Shown: one piece after another, positions 34,148 through 44,525 of the stretch | Layout: each line of letters begins with the position of its first letter | How positions within the stretch are numbered: position 1 is the first letter of the stretch | NCBI GenBank assembly: GCA_030549495.1 | Contig: JAUIRK010000643.1 | Span: 124,001-188,000 of the forward strand | DNA from: Nectonema munidae | Taxonomy: Eukaryota > Nematomorpha > Nectonematoida > Nectonematidae | DNA: 64,000 bases | Reading direction: 5' to 3' | Made by a program: the position numbers and the translations under genes | Notes under the pieces: model-generated | Database searches by the model: none | Seen by the model: only the letters and a program-made list of their open reading frames with translations | Told to the model about the DNA's origin: nothing

Positions 34148-34866
34148 GAGATTATACAAATGAAACGTCTCATGAAATCTGAAATGCCAGAAGAGCTTCC
34201 TGATTTGCCCATACATCAATATGAATGTTAAAAAAATCAGAGATGCCCTACCATGCTGCAATGTGTTTGCCACTTTCCTTAAAAATTTTAGCACACCAGA
34301 TGGTATCTAAATATCGTTGAAATGACATTGACTAAGTTCTTCAAAGATATGGCAACAAACCTAAATACACCAGAATTTGTAGGGTACAACACCATTCTGC
34401 CATGCTTACCTGATGAAAGAATTTGGATCAAGCGCAAAAGAAGCAGAACAGTAAAACTCTCGGTGGACAACCTTATTAAGCCCAATTTTCTGATGATGTT
34501 TGTTCGAGCAGAACTAGAAGTAGATTTGCCATTGCATCTATTGCCCACAGCAGGCATGATTCCGTATTTCTTTTCTTCTGGTCACTTTAATTATGCTAAG
34601 TATGGACTGTATTATTTACGATCTATGGGAAAGCTCCCAGAGTCTGTCCAAAAGGCTTTCATGGGTGGAGATCATGTCATTGGAACGCGGAGTCTGGAAT
34701 GTTATATGAAGACACCTTTATTTACCTTTAAGGTTCGACCAGTATTTGATAGTATTTTTAACTTGGTATTTAATAGGTATATCGAGCCAGAAAAAAGCTT
34801 CCTGAAAGCATCAGTTTTCATTATCCACACCGTTGCCTTCACAAAAAGTGTGCCTCACAGTAACTG
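34148..34866 (+). pseudogene. Relic of a widespread uncharacterised ORF family (part 1)
   Basis: The open part at 34322-34866 contains LDLPLH-like VDLPLHLLPTAGMIPYFFSS and GHFNYAKYGLYYLRSMGKLP, followed by a segment like PESVQKAFMGGDHVIGTRS. This matches proteins of unknown function that I recall as repeated in many invertebrate and fish genomes, where HxNYARYxxxYLxxMxxLP is a hallmark. Copy number in those genomes suggests a mobile element. The upstream part (34148-34320) is degraded. I know no biochemical role. The relic is interrupted by the MITE at 34959 and continues after it. Confidence 0.55.
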
Positions 34867-34958
34867 AAAACAAGTGTCAACTCATTGACTTGATTTTTCA
34901 GTACATTTTCAACCACTAAGAGAAAGGATCCATCGCATCTAGATTCGTGCTCACTGGA

Positions 34959-35092
34959 TTAACCCTTTAGTGACCAGTGTATCATATATGATAAACAATT
35001 TTACCTTCGTCTGTTTTTTCACATAGTTTTGTACATGAATCTTCTTCTTTTTACTAAATATCGTTTGATTTTTCTGGTGATGAAAGTGTTAA
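34959..35092 (+). mobile_element. TTAA MITE, copy B
   Basis: The left end is TTAACCCTTTAGTGACCAG and the right end, reversed, TTAACACTTTCATCACCAG. The palindrome GTATCATATATGATA lies just inside the left end. The internal CCTTCGTCTG is shared with the family. At 134 bp it sits between the two parts of the ORF relic. Confidence 0.85.
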
Positions 35093-35590
35093 CGCCAGTT
35101 ATCATAGAAGTGAGCAATGAAACAGTTAGGGCTAGACTTAATTTACGAACAACCATTGAGGAGGCAGATGTCATCATCCTACATCAAGTTATCCATCTTG
35201 CAAAACCCAACTTTCCTTTTTGGCAGATGAAACAACAATTTTTTCTTTGCTTCTTTATGCGTATCATGAAAACCGTTTTATTTGTGAATTATTTATGTCT
35301 GGGACAAGTCACTCCAGCTCGTCTATAAATATAAAGGCTGCTGTAGAAAAGCATGTCGACATTCTTGAGAACATATTTCCTGCTCATTGCCTAACATGTC
35401 GTGATACTATGTTTTAGATGTTTGGCATTGGAAAGGGTACAGCGGTTAAAGTCCTCAAATCTGAACTTATTTTGAGGAAATTCGGTTGTGTAAAAGAACC
35501 CTTTGCTCATGTGGCTGCCGAAGCGACAAAATTCATTGCTGCTTGTTATGGATTTGGTCAAGAAACAAGAATGACAGCTCCCAGAAACTA
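35093..35590 (+). pseudogene. Relic of the uncharacterised ORF family (part 2)
   Basis: It reads EEADVIILHQVIHLAKPN, then ADETTIFSLLLYAYHE in a second frame, then HCLTCRDTMF and FGIGKGTAVKVLKSEL, and FAHVAAEATKFIAACYGFGQ. These correspond to the DTDVFxLLL, GCDTVxxxxGIGKGTxxKVL and FIxxCYG blocks of the same protein family as part 1. They follow in the order expected, so the MITE at 34959-35092 interrupts one copy. It is broken in a few places. Confidence 0.55.
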
Positions 35591-35662
35591 AGTCTTGTCT
35601 AACTCATTGATTACTAAAAAAGTAGTGAGTTGGGCAATGAAGTGAAAATGGGAGGGCACATC

Positions 35663-35820
35663 TGGGATCATACATAAATGACGTCCCGCAAAATTTTAAA
35701 GTTTTTGAACCTCCATTCCTCTCCCTGTCGTGATTTTTACCCGAATGTTCTATTTTTTAATACAGAGCATATAAAATTAGTTTTTCCCCCTGTAGGTGAC
35801 GTCATATATGTATGATCCCA
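35663..35820. mobile_element. 158-bp MITE
   Basis: TGGGATCATACATAAATGAC at the left and, reversed, TGGGATCATACATATATGAC at the right are near-perfect inverted repeats, continuing GTC on both sides. No transposase. I could not define a target duplication. Confidence 0.8.
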
Positions 35821-37451
35821 CTACAGTTCTCGTTCTATCTACACCTCTGATCACCTTTAATTCTAAGGCAATCGATTTTTTTGCTCTTATTTTCTTTAAA
35901 CGATAGCCAAAAATAATATCACTCAGTTTAGGAAAAAATAACCTCTACGTATGTTTTGTACGCAAGATTAAAAAATTTTTATAAACTTATTTCCAAGCTT
36001 AGCGTGTATATAACGCTCTTAAAATTTTGGTCCTGCTTAAAAGAAATATACACGTATGCACCTACCCTTTAACAATACTTTCATTGATATGTCGTCATAG
36101 ATGAAGTATGTAATTTTAGCTTTTACGCACCTAATTTCTTCGCCAATCAGATTAAGTCTTTCAATTCCTAAATTGTGAACTTTTATTTTTGTGGTAAACA
36201 AAAGATTTATTTCGTTTTGCAATTCTAATTTATTAACTCAATCATGAGGGTATAGAAGTAAAATCGTCAATACAATTATCGTTTAGAAATACTTTTTGAA
36301 CGCTTCTTTCTTTAACAAAACACTTGATATTGATTATTTTTATTATGAAATAAACATTTTGTCTCAGTCTTATCAACTACGATATAAAGCCACCCATTGA
36401 CATCTGCCTTTGTTTTCCTGAGTACTACTACTAAACCCATTTTCACAAGACAAGCATAACTTTCTTCATCTTGAAACTACTTCTCACAAAGACTCATTAA
36501 TTTTTCATGAATTGAATTGCTTTAATTGCCTGTTCTATCGGTTAAATTATCTTTCTGTCAAATTAATCAGTTATGGAGATTTCGTTTTCTTCGACAAGTC
36601 GATTAACAAATTACTTTCTATAATTTTCTGACTTCATTTGACTACCATTATTATTTCACCGTAAACAAAACATGTAAAGCCTCAGTTTATGAAAACCTTT
36701 AAACATTGAATATTTTTCAAAGTCTGACTATTCTTGTAAGACTTACAAACATGGAAATATTGGAAGGCATTTTTCGGGCTATTCTTAGCGAATTTTTCAA
36801 AATTTTAAAATTGAAGTTCTTTGTGATAATTTTTAAGGGAATTTGAACCAGGGCCCATAAATTTTTTTGGGATTAAGTTGGGGGTGGGGGTGGTAGGGTG
36901 TTGAGAGGAGGCCAAGCTACTGGCCTTTTCTAGCTACGCCACTGCTACTACTTTGAATAGATGCACTACACCTTTTCAATCTATGATTATTATTCTCATA
37001 TATGCCCTTTTTATCTTAGTTAAGAAATTTGAAAATATAAATTTGGAGATAAATTCCGTTTTTAGTTATTTTTGTTAGGCCCTATATTTAAAATACGGTA
37101 AATCAAAAAAATTCCTTGGAAGTTGAAATTTTACCATTTGCGAGTTAAAAAAGTTTGTGTGCTTTTTCGTGAGCAATCGTTTATTTTCTTCTATATTTTT
37201 ATCAAAAAAATTTCCAGATTATATCAGCTTTTATCGAAAATTTCATGATTTACAGTAGTAAACATAATAAAAAAATAACTTATATAACATATTTTTTTAA
37301 TGCTATGATGTATTAGCAGTTAAAATGAGATTCACTATAGGTTTGACGATACTCTTTCTTGTTTGCATTTACAAAAATACAAACCCAAATCATTTTATTT
37401 GTGAATCTAAAATAAAAAAATACAAATGCTTTTAAATTTCTAAGCTTTTTG
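35821..37451. other. Mostly featureless; G-rich insert and unassigned open pieces
   Basis: AT-rich. On the minus strand, 36037-36222 (KVHNLGIERLNLIGEEIRCV) and about 36330-36600 (YACLVKMGLVVVLRKTKADV, then NGWLYIVVD) look like decayed coding sequence of unknown kind. At 36845-36955 GGGCCCATAAATTTTTTTGG with several G-runs looks like another element end. Confidence 0.3.
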
Positions 37452-37610
37452 TATAAAGCCAGTATTATATCATTGGGCTGACAAGAAAAAGCAGAACAAG
37501 GTACGTGTGATGTTCTGCCTTCACCACTGCAGTGTCGTTTGCTGATGCATTCATCATCATTTTTGCAGCTGGAGGCATGTCCTCAAAAAGAGGAGGAGAA
37601 ACTCTCGCTT
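37452..37610 (+). CDS. Two exon-like pieces of an unrecognised host gene
   Basis: 37452-37500 reads PVLYHWADKKKQNK and ends AAG followed by GTACGTG, a consensus donor. A 68-bp intron (37501-37568) ends in TCATCATTTTTGCAG, a strong acceptor. The next piece continues in phase 0 with LEACPQKEEEKLSL, and the open frame then runs into the pogo-like MITE end, where it stops at 37650. The joint reading is consistent. I do not recognise the protein, and its upstream exons were not found. Confidence 0.4.
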
Positions 37611-38262
37611 ATCCGAACAGAATATTTGAATAAGCCATACGGTAAATGAAATTAGCCGGATTGTGAAAAAGCAATGATTTTGACGTCAAATTTTACGCAC
37701 GATAATATCTATATCTATATATTTTGCCAAAACGTCAAATACTTAATTATCTTTATCGTGACCAGAAAAATCAGACGATATTTATTAAAAAGCAGAAGAT
37801 TCATATACAAAACTATTTAAAAAAGCAGACGAAGTTAAAATTGTTTATGTATCATATATGATACCCTGGTCACGAAAGGGTTAAAACAATGTGATCTTTT
37901 TATCCTTCCTGCATTCAAAGGTGAAAAAAGGGAGGGAAAAACTTTAAGAAAAAATTATTTACAATCAGAATTCAATAAAACGGAACTCGATAATTCCGAA
38001 ATTTCGTTATCCGAACAAAAATGTTGGTAACCAAATTTTTGAATAAGAGTTTTATATATATTGGAAAACTTACACTGCAGAAAAATATATATTTTTACTT
38101 TTTTATGAATTTTTAAGTTTCAAAATTTTATTTAAAAATATTTAGATTGAAATGAATAAAAGTTTTTAATAGCTTTTTTGATGAAAGTGAAGACGAAACA
38201 AAAAATGAAGAATCGAAAAATTATAGTTTCGGATTTATGAAGTTCGGATTAACGAGGGTTGA
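37604..38262. mobile_element. pogo/Tigger-type MITE carrying a nested TTAA MITE
   Basis: The left end AACTCTCGCTTATCCGAAC and the right end, reversed, AACCCTCGTTAATCCGAAC are inverted repeats of the Tigger kind. The inner ATTCCGAAATTTCGTTATCC repeats the theme. It has no transposase. The 142-bp TTAA MITE copy C sits inside at 37743-37884. Confidence 0.6.
37743..37884 (-). mobile_element. TTAA MITE, copy C
   Basis: In the reversed direction it begins TTAACCCTTTCGTGACCAGG, then the palindrome GTATCATATATGATAC, as in copy B. It runs to GACCAGAAAAATCAGACGAT and a final TTAA. Both ends keep TTAA. Confidence 0.85.
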
Positions 38263-38402
38263 CAACCGATTAGCGACCTGAGTCGACAATTATATCGACT
38301 CTACAAAAATATGAATCGTCTGCGTTTATAAATGCTTTGTAATACAATTCTTCTGCTTTGCATTAACTATCGTCTGATTAATCCGGTCGTTAACCGGTTA
38401 AC
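38262..38402 (+). mobile_element. TTAA MITE, copy D
   Basis: The right end, reversed, is TTAACCGGTTAACGACCGGA and the left end is CAACCGATTAGCGACC with a decayed TTAA. The middle has AATCGTCTGCGTTTATAAAT and TTCTTCTGCTTTGCATT. It includes GTCGAC near the left end, like copies H and I. Confidence 0.8.
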
Positions 38403-38711
38403 TCCGTAAAATTTAAGAGTTTTTTCATAATCAGGATATAAAAAATTACTTATTTTCCTACTGTGTTTAAAATTTCCTACATTCACTGACAGAATTTTTA
38501 TTTTCCAAATAGATAAATGAACGTTAGAAATATAGAAATTTTACGATAATAATTTTTTTAAAAGAAACTATTTTTAGATGAAATGCGCTATTCCCAAATC
38601 AAGTTTCATATGTGTGCCATATTCTATTCATTATTCCATTTTAACCCTCATGATTAATCCCACAAGCTGGGGTAAGCCGGCTCACCAAGGATGACAATTA
38701 AACAAACTGAT

Positions 38712-38848
38712 TTAATCCATTTACGGCCAATGTTCCTATTTTGGAACATAAGTAATTTCATCTTCGTCTGCTTTTTTCAATGACTTTGAATATAAATCGT
38801 CTGCGTTTTTTAGATATCGTCTGATTTGCTTGGCCTTAAATGGGTTAA
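38712..38848 (+). mobile_element. TTAA MITE, copy E
   Basis: It runs from TTAATCCATTTACGGCCAA, then the palindromic TGTTCCTATTTTGGAACA, through TCGTCTGCTTTTTTC and AAATCGTCTGCGTTTTT, to GGCCTTAAATGGGTTAA. Both TTAA ends are kept. Confidence 0.85.
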
Positions 38849-39345
38849 GTAATCTTGATTTTGCGTCTCCAGTACAAATTGTCTTTTTCATCACCAAGTT
38901 TAAGTTCTAAACTTTTCATGTCCTTAATATTTTATATCCAACTTAGTTTAGGTCTTCCTTTCTCTCTTTTACCCAAACTTAATTCTAAAGCATCCTTTAG
39001 AAGCTCGTCATTATTTCTTCTGAAAACATGGCCAAGCCATCTGAGTCTTTGCGTTTTTATAAGTTTGTTGATATCAATCTCGCTTGTCAAATTTCTAACA
39101 TTTTCATTACTTACTTTATCTTTTAAAGTTAGCCCACAAATCATTCTTAACATTCTTATTTCATTTGTTAGTATTTTTCTTTTATCAGTTTCTTTTAGCT
39201 CCGAGTTTTGAGCTCCATTAATAAAGATAGATCTCACGCATAAAGAATAAACCAAACCTTTTATTCTAAGTGAACTTCCTTTACGGCACAAAAATCTGCC
39301 TAAACTTTGGGATTTATTCAATGCACATCCTATTCTGAAATCAAA
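38849..39345 (-). mobile_element. LINE 3' end fragment
   Basis: On minus, 39321-38932 reads VYSLCVRSIFINGAQNSEL, then RMLRMICGLTLKDKVSNENV and QRLRWLGHVFRRNNDELL, then KREKGRPKLSW. This is the conserved C-terminal region of non-LTR retrotransposon polyproteins (RMLRxxxGxTxxDxxRNExIR, RLRWxGHVxR, RGRPKxxW). The RT itself is missing, so the copy is heavily 5'-truncated. It abuts MITE copy E. Confidence 0.8.
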
Positions 39346-39740
39346 AAAAATTGTGTGCCATATTATTTTTTAAAAATTGCTGTGGGCCAATGAAAATGAA
39401 TCACAGCCCTCAATTTACTCGCTTTCCCTCATTTGAATTCCCCTGTTTTAAAGTGACAAATTATAAAATCCGAAATTTATTTCAGAAAGAAAAAAATTAT
39501 GAATTTGTTTTATTAAACTAAAATTTTCTTGTGATAGTTACAAAATTTGCTCACAGTACCTATGAGCTTCTCTTGGGAAAACTTTGGGTTCGGTGTGAGA
39601 TCACTTTTGGGATCCAAGGTTTAGATTTTCTCGTTTGGACGTTCTGTCTTTTGACTTCTTGCGTGTGCTAATATTTGATGAATGCATCATAATTTTGTCT
39701 TTTTATACCCTGCTAATTTTATTAAAATTTTTTTTTTAAG
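39346..39740. other. No gene seen
   Basis: AT-rich spacer ending in a long T-rich tract with AAG at 39740, which may be a splice acceptor for the next feature. Confidence 0.4.
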
Positions 39741-39898
39741 AGATTTTTTGCTAGGCTTTCACAAGCGCAAAGTGAGCAGGTATGAAGAAGCCGTTAAAAA
39801 GATAAAAAATTCGATAGAAGAACAAAGAAACCAACTTAGAAAAAACGTAATGATACCATTGCTTAACTCTTTTCTTCACATCACACAAGTATTTTCTT
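39741..39898 (+). CDS. Exon-like piece, coiled-coil, unrecognised
   Basis: The acceptor is a T-run plus AAG. The piece reads HKRKVSRYEEAVKKIKNSIE, then EQRNQLRKNVMIPLLNSFLH, rich in charged heptad-like residues. It is followed by CAA and GTATTT, a possible donor in phase 0. Upstream exons are unknown. The phase does not fit the piece at 40589 directly, so either an intermediate exon exists or they are separate. Confidence 0.35.
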
Positions 39899-40588
39899 CT
39901 AGAAAAGAGAAATTCTCAAACGAAAGATCGTGCAAATCAAAGACACTCTGTCGCTAAGTAAGACTTTCTTTTTTTTCATTTTGAAATGTACATGACTGAC
40001 GCTTTAGTGGAAGAGAGAATATAAATACTATGGTAAGGTAATAATGATCTTGAGGAGCAGTGCTTTCTCATAGAATCGGGTTTTTTCGGAACTTAAAAAT
40101 TTCGTAAACACACATAATCGGCAATACTAAATTTTGCCTACATGTTCTAATATCAGAGATTTGGTGTTTTTTGTAGACTTCATGGCTCAATAAAACTTCT
40201 ATCTAAAACGGATACTTTCATCATTCTATCTAAAAAATATCCGCTTAAATAAGGTTATGCAGGAATTGTTAGACACTTTTTTCTTGAACTAAGTATTTTT
40301 TGAAAGTGCTCTTAGGTTTATGCGCGAAAGAGTTTATGGGAAACACAACAGGAAGGAGTAAAAAACTTTAATATGTAAAGAAACTTAGAGATATGATACA
40401 TACGATACTGCTCCAGTTCCAAATATTGATATTTCATTTAATTATTATATTCCAATGGAGAAATAAATTTTCATAGTTTATTTTTTCAGTTCTCAAAGAT
40501 CTTGTATTAAAATGCATCATTTAATCTTTAATTCCTTAACACTATCGAGGACATCTTATTCATATCTAAACTTTCTATTACTTTTTAG

Positions 40589-40713
40589 ATGATACGAAGG
40601 AAGAAATTAGCGAAGTGTATCTCTTTCCAGAACACAGCGTTACCGTTACAGAAATCAAGAATATCGAGCTTGACAAAAGCTGTCCCTTTATTGGCGCCAA
40701 TTTTAAGGTTTAG
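40589..40713 (+). CDS. Terminal exon of an unrecognised host gene
   Basis: The acceptor CTATTACTTTTTAG precedes 41 codons with a host-like composition: DTKEEISEVYLFPEHSVTVT, then EIKNIELDKSCPFIGANFKV and a TAG stop at 40711. It enters in phase 1. GC content stands out from the AT-rich flanks. I do not recognise it. Upstream exons may include 37452-37610 or 39741-39898, which is inference only. Confidence 0.45.
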
Positions 40714-41395
40714 TTAATTTTAGGTTTTGCGAGAGTGCGTATGATGATGATGTGTGTCTAAGCTTTAGAATTTAGATTAGATCTCAATTTTTCCACGGAT
40801 GCTGATTCCGATTTCCTTTTTAAAATGCCGATACTAAGAAAATATTTTATATAAATTTTTAATTACTTTGTATTAATAGCTTTTAAACCTCATAATAAAA
40901 GCGTCTAATATATTATAACATTAAAAAATGAATAGCTTCAATGTGTAAAATTAGAAATTATATTTTAATGTAAAAACACGAGATTTTCTCCCATGCTTCT
41001 TTGTAATTTGTTTCTTCTGGAGTAAACTTGACATCAAAACTAAACGTCAACTAAGCCTGGAGGAAAGTAAAATAAAATTGACATACTATGTTATGAAGTA
41101 GAAATATAGATATTCAAAAGTTGAAAAAACGGTGAAAAGTGAAGGAAAATTATCATTTATCCATTTATCATGTTATTATGTTTTTTTACATGAAATTGCC
41201 AGCAAAAAGATAGCTTTCATTAAAAGGCTATTATATGTACACAGCGCTATGCATGAAATACAAGCGTTATTTTACTCTTTATAGCTCTAGTATAAACTAA
41301 TTTGTCTATTGTTCGGCTGATAAAATTATGGAACAATAAAAAAATTCCGATACCGTTATCGATCAAACAAAAAAGCCGATTAATCAGCGTTTCTC
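40714..41395. other. No gene; outer edge of the composite element
   Basis: AT-rich. Near 41345-41390 ATTCCGATACCGTTATCG and GCCGATTAAT resemble, inverted, the sequence at 45965-46000, so the left edge of the composite element is probably here. Confidence 0.4.
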
Positions 41396-42176
41396 AACCA
41401 GGGTTCCGTAGAGTGTCGCTAGGGGTTCGACGAGATAAACTGAGATAAGCTGATGTACTTTGTTATAAAGCGCTGTTACTTGACTCTCTAAACTATTACA
41501 AATTATTTACTATTGTTACTATTATAAATGAAATCAGATTTATAAACAATTCACAATATGAATAATTTACATGTTTCGTTTGATAGTTAATTAGTCAATA
41601 TATTTAGAACAAATAAAATTACTTTGGCGGTTTCTTAGCTAGTTGGTTTATTATTCTATTTAATTAAATATTTGTTTACTTTATTAGTCAGTATAATTTC
41701 AAAACTATGTTTAATTAATCTTTTATTTAAAAAAATGAAAGTTTTTTTATTGAATTATTATCTATCAGCGTTCCCTCCACCGATGTTACACAAAAACTTC
41801 CTCAGGATTGCGCGAGAAATAGTAAGGTATTTTTTACGTCTAAGTTTAGATGCTTTTAACGAAAACTTTAAAGTAGTAAGAATCTTATCTAGCACTACTA
41901 ATAAATATGATAGAGAAGTTTTCTCAAAATAGTATTAATTATATATTTTTTTTTCCACCAAATTTTATGTTTATCTTATATTTTAAGAATGACAAAATTT
42001 AAGCAAACTTTTAAGGCCTTTTTTTCATTAGATTAATTGAGAATCCTTTTTTGTCTTTAATAATTACATTTCTTTTACTGTGTTAAAAATTTACGAAAAT
42101 ATTTTTGAGTAGGGTTCCTTGAAAGATTTATCATATTGCAGGGGTTCTTCGAAGGTAAAAAGGTTGAGAAACGCTG
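41396..42176. mobile_element. Non-autonomous hAT element
   Basis: The left end CAGCGTTTCTCAACCAGGGT and the right end, reversed, CAGCGTTTCTCAACCTTTTT share 15 perfect terminal bases of the classic hAT type. Inside them come GGTTCC and GGGGTTC motifs on both sides. It is 781 bp. An open stretch at 41672-41932 has no recognisable transposase motif. The 8-bp flanks do not match, so the target duplication is decayed or the ends have recombined. Confidence 0.75.
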
Positions 42177-42637
42177 CTAGACGGATAATCTCTGAAGTCG
42201 GAAAATCTCTGAAATAAATTCGATGGAAAATCTCTGAAGTAAGTTTTTACGCTTTGTGCATAAGCCGCTCTCTCTCTCTCTCTAACTGGCCTATCTTCCT
42301 CTGAAACATTAAAAATTAATTATTATTATATATTGGAAAAAAGATACACAATCGAAAAATTAATACAAAATAGTTAAAACATTAAGATAAGCAGTCCACA
42401 AAAACAGAAATGACTGCTTACACGGGAGCAATTAAAAAAAACGGTCATCATCCTAAAAATGATAAATTAACTGAAAAAAAATTCATAATAACATTTATTT
42501 AGAATAGAATCAATTTAAAACGAAAGACATATGAAGGAGTTTTGTTCTTTCAAAATGTTAAAACCTAGGTTTAACTAACTGGTCTGCTTCATCAGTAGTT
42601 TCAATACTATAAGAAGAAATGATCTCAGATACTCTAC

Positions 42638-43500
42638 TTAAATAAAATACAAATTATTTTCTTGACTATAGCTATCATATATATCCGTTATGATTATTTC
42701 TTCTTCTTTCCCTTTTCTTCTACCGCCGCTCCAATTATATTTTGAATTCGTAACTTCAATTTGAGATAAATCCATCCAAAGTCCTTCTTCAGTCGTTTTG
42801 AAGTAATCCAAGACTTCCCAAACTGTTGTTTTGTCGTAAGGAAGGCTTGATTTCAAACTAAAAGATTGAAAATCAGAAAATTATGAGCTATTTTAAAAAT
42901 TAGGTTCTCACTTTGCTTTTATAAACACACCATGTGTCAATTTTATTATAAGTAAAAAACTCTTAAGTTGAAAAGGAGCCAGAAAAACCGGGTAACCGTT
43001 ATAAGCACAATTTACTTTACAACATATACTGAAAACACTATACTTACTGGCAAAAAAGCAATAGCCAATAGCATTTTTATACTTTTTTCTGAAGGAATAG
43101 CTCGTTGAATATAGCCTACCAAATCCGAGGGGAATAATTTTCCTATAGATTAGATGCATTGGCAAAAGTGAAAATTGCATCCTGAGTAAGTAGCGTTGGC
43201 TAAAAAGAAATGAATTGGGATAAATTTTATTTTCCATAACCTAAAAAACCATTTTAGCAGCTGTTATTATTGCTTGCTCAAAATCACCCTTGATTATCTT
43301 TACGCTGTCAAGAGGAAGAGCATTTTTTAATGACTCAAAGACTTTTCTAAAAAAATCCAAAACAATAAGTGTGATAATTGAAAAATTAAAGATACCTGTA
43401 TGTTTCTTCTCTCTTGTTAGTGGCAATAGCATATATAATGGGGATTTGGATTTTATTAGGAAATGTGTGTACTGTTCAGGGCGAGTAAAAGTCATAAAGT
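42638..43500 (-). pseudogene. MULE-type transposase (Mutator-like), decayed
   Basis: Minus strand: SKSPLYMLLPLTREKKHT at 43450-43400 matches the PLxYxLLxxKxxxxY block. An intron-like insert of 57 bp follows (GTATCT to TTTTTTTAG). Then FESLKNALPLDSVKIIKGDF (43340-43275) carries the catalytic Asp of the xxSDFExA block, with EQAIITAAKMVF. GCNFHFCQCI near 43165 is the MULE GCxFHFxQ signature. A stretch ending AIAFLPV is followed by GTAAGTATAG, a consensus donor. TVWEVLDYFKTTEEGLWMDL at 42830 may be the C-terminal part. The frame changes more than once. The FLYWCH N-terminus was not found. Confidence 0.7.
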
Positions 43501-43669
43501 CAAGTTTTATTTCCGTTTAGCAAAAACTCTTCGAAGAAGATCTTTACTTGTTCAGTCTAAAAATTTTTGAACTAATTTCAAATTTTTAAGTCAATCAAAG
43601 TCAATTTTTCGATTTTAGGTCAATAAAGTCAATTTTTATATTTAACACTTTTGATTCAATGTGCCTAAA

Positions 43670-44525
43670 ATTGTTATACGCGAAACATACAAGATTTCTT
43701 CTTTATATCAACACTTCCACAATAGTTGGTCTTTTTTCATCTAATAAAAGGTTTTACTGTAAAGTTTGCCTGACTGAGGTAACATGAAGAAGTTTTTTGT
43801 AAGACGAATTTTTTTTGTTGACAAACGCGGTTACATACGATATATTCGCTGCAGAAGTTATGGTCCCAAACTTTGCATGTTTTTCACATCTTTTACACAA
43901 GTTTACCTTAAAAATTAAGTTATCCTGGAAAATTGTAGATTACCGGCATTAAATCATTCAAAATTAGTAATAGAAAAAATCGTTCTCTTTTCAAACCTAT
44001 CGGCAACACTTCAGTTCCAATTGTAACGAAATTGACAAATTGGTTGCAACCAGCAAAATATTTTCATTAAATCTTCCAGCAGTGAAGAAATTAATGATGA
44101 AGATGAAGGAATTTTATTGCCAAATATCAAGAAATTGTTAATAAAAAAAGAAAATCTGTGTCAAAACTTGCTAACAATAATTAGAGAATATTCACGATTC
44201 ATTGATTTAGTCGGAAAAAGTCAACATAGAGACTTTTTCAGTCCAAGATGCCTTTACTTGTTTCAACATTATTTCATTTAAGACGAATGTGGCGTTAAAA
44301 GTTATCTTGAAAATAGATTCAAATCAAATGAAATCAATAAAATCATGAATATGACTTAAATCTCTCGCAGTACTTATTCCAAGTTACATAATTGTCAAGT
44401 TTTAACTTTAGAAGTAGAAAGATCTTTTTCTAAACTGAAAAAACTGCTAGAAAATGATAGAATTTTAAATCGGAAAATGTCATTAATTATATGTTGTTGT
44501 ATTACAAAGTCATGGATTCTTTGAA
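43670..44525 (+). pseudogene. hAT transposase relic in the composite element
   Basis: Plus-strand remnants begin near 43670 with a possible zinc-finger region (YCKVCLTEVT). The clear part is the C-terminus at 44390-44520, QVLTLEVERSFSKLKKLLEN and DRILNRKMSLIICC, equivalent to the VxSVDVERSFSxxKxLLxDxR block that mediates hAT dimerisation. The sequence between contains several stops. It is opposite in direction to the MULE gene, 170 bp away. Confidence 0.6.

Noticed and set aside
38855-39211. Plus-strand protein of about 118 residues
   Set aside because: It is the complement of the LINE 3' end, which carries the recognisable motifs on minus.
42908-43237. Separate protein of about 109 residues
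   Set aside because: The conserved MULE motif GCNFHFCQC lies in another frame over the same bases, so this frame is a shadow.
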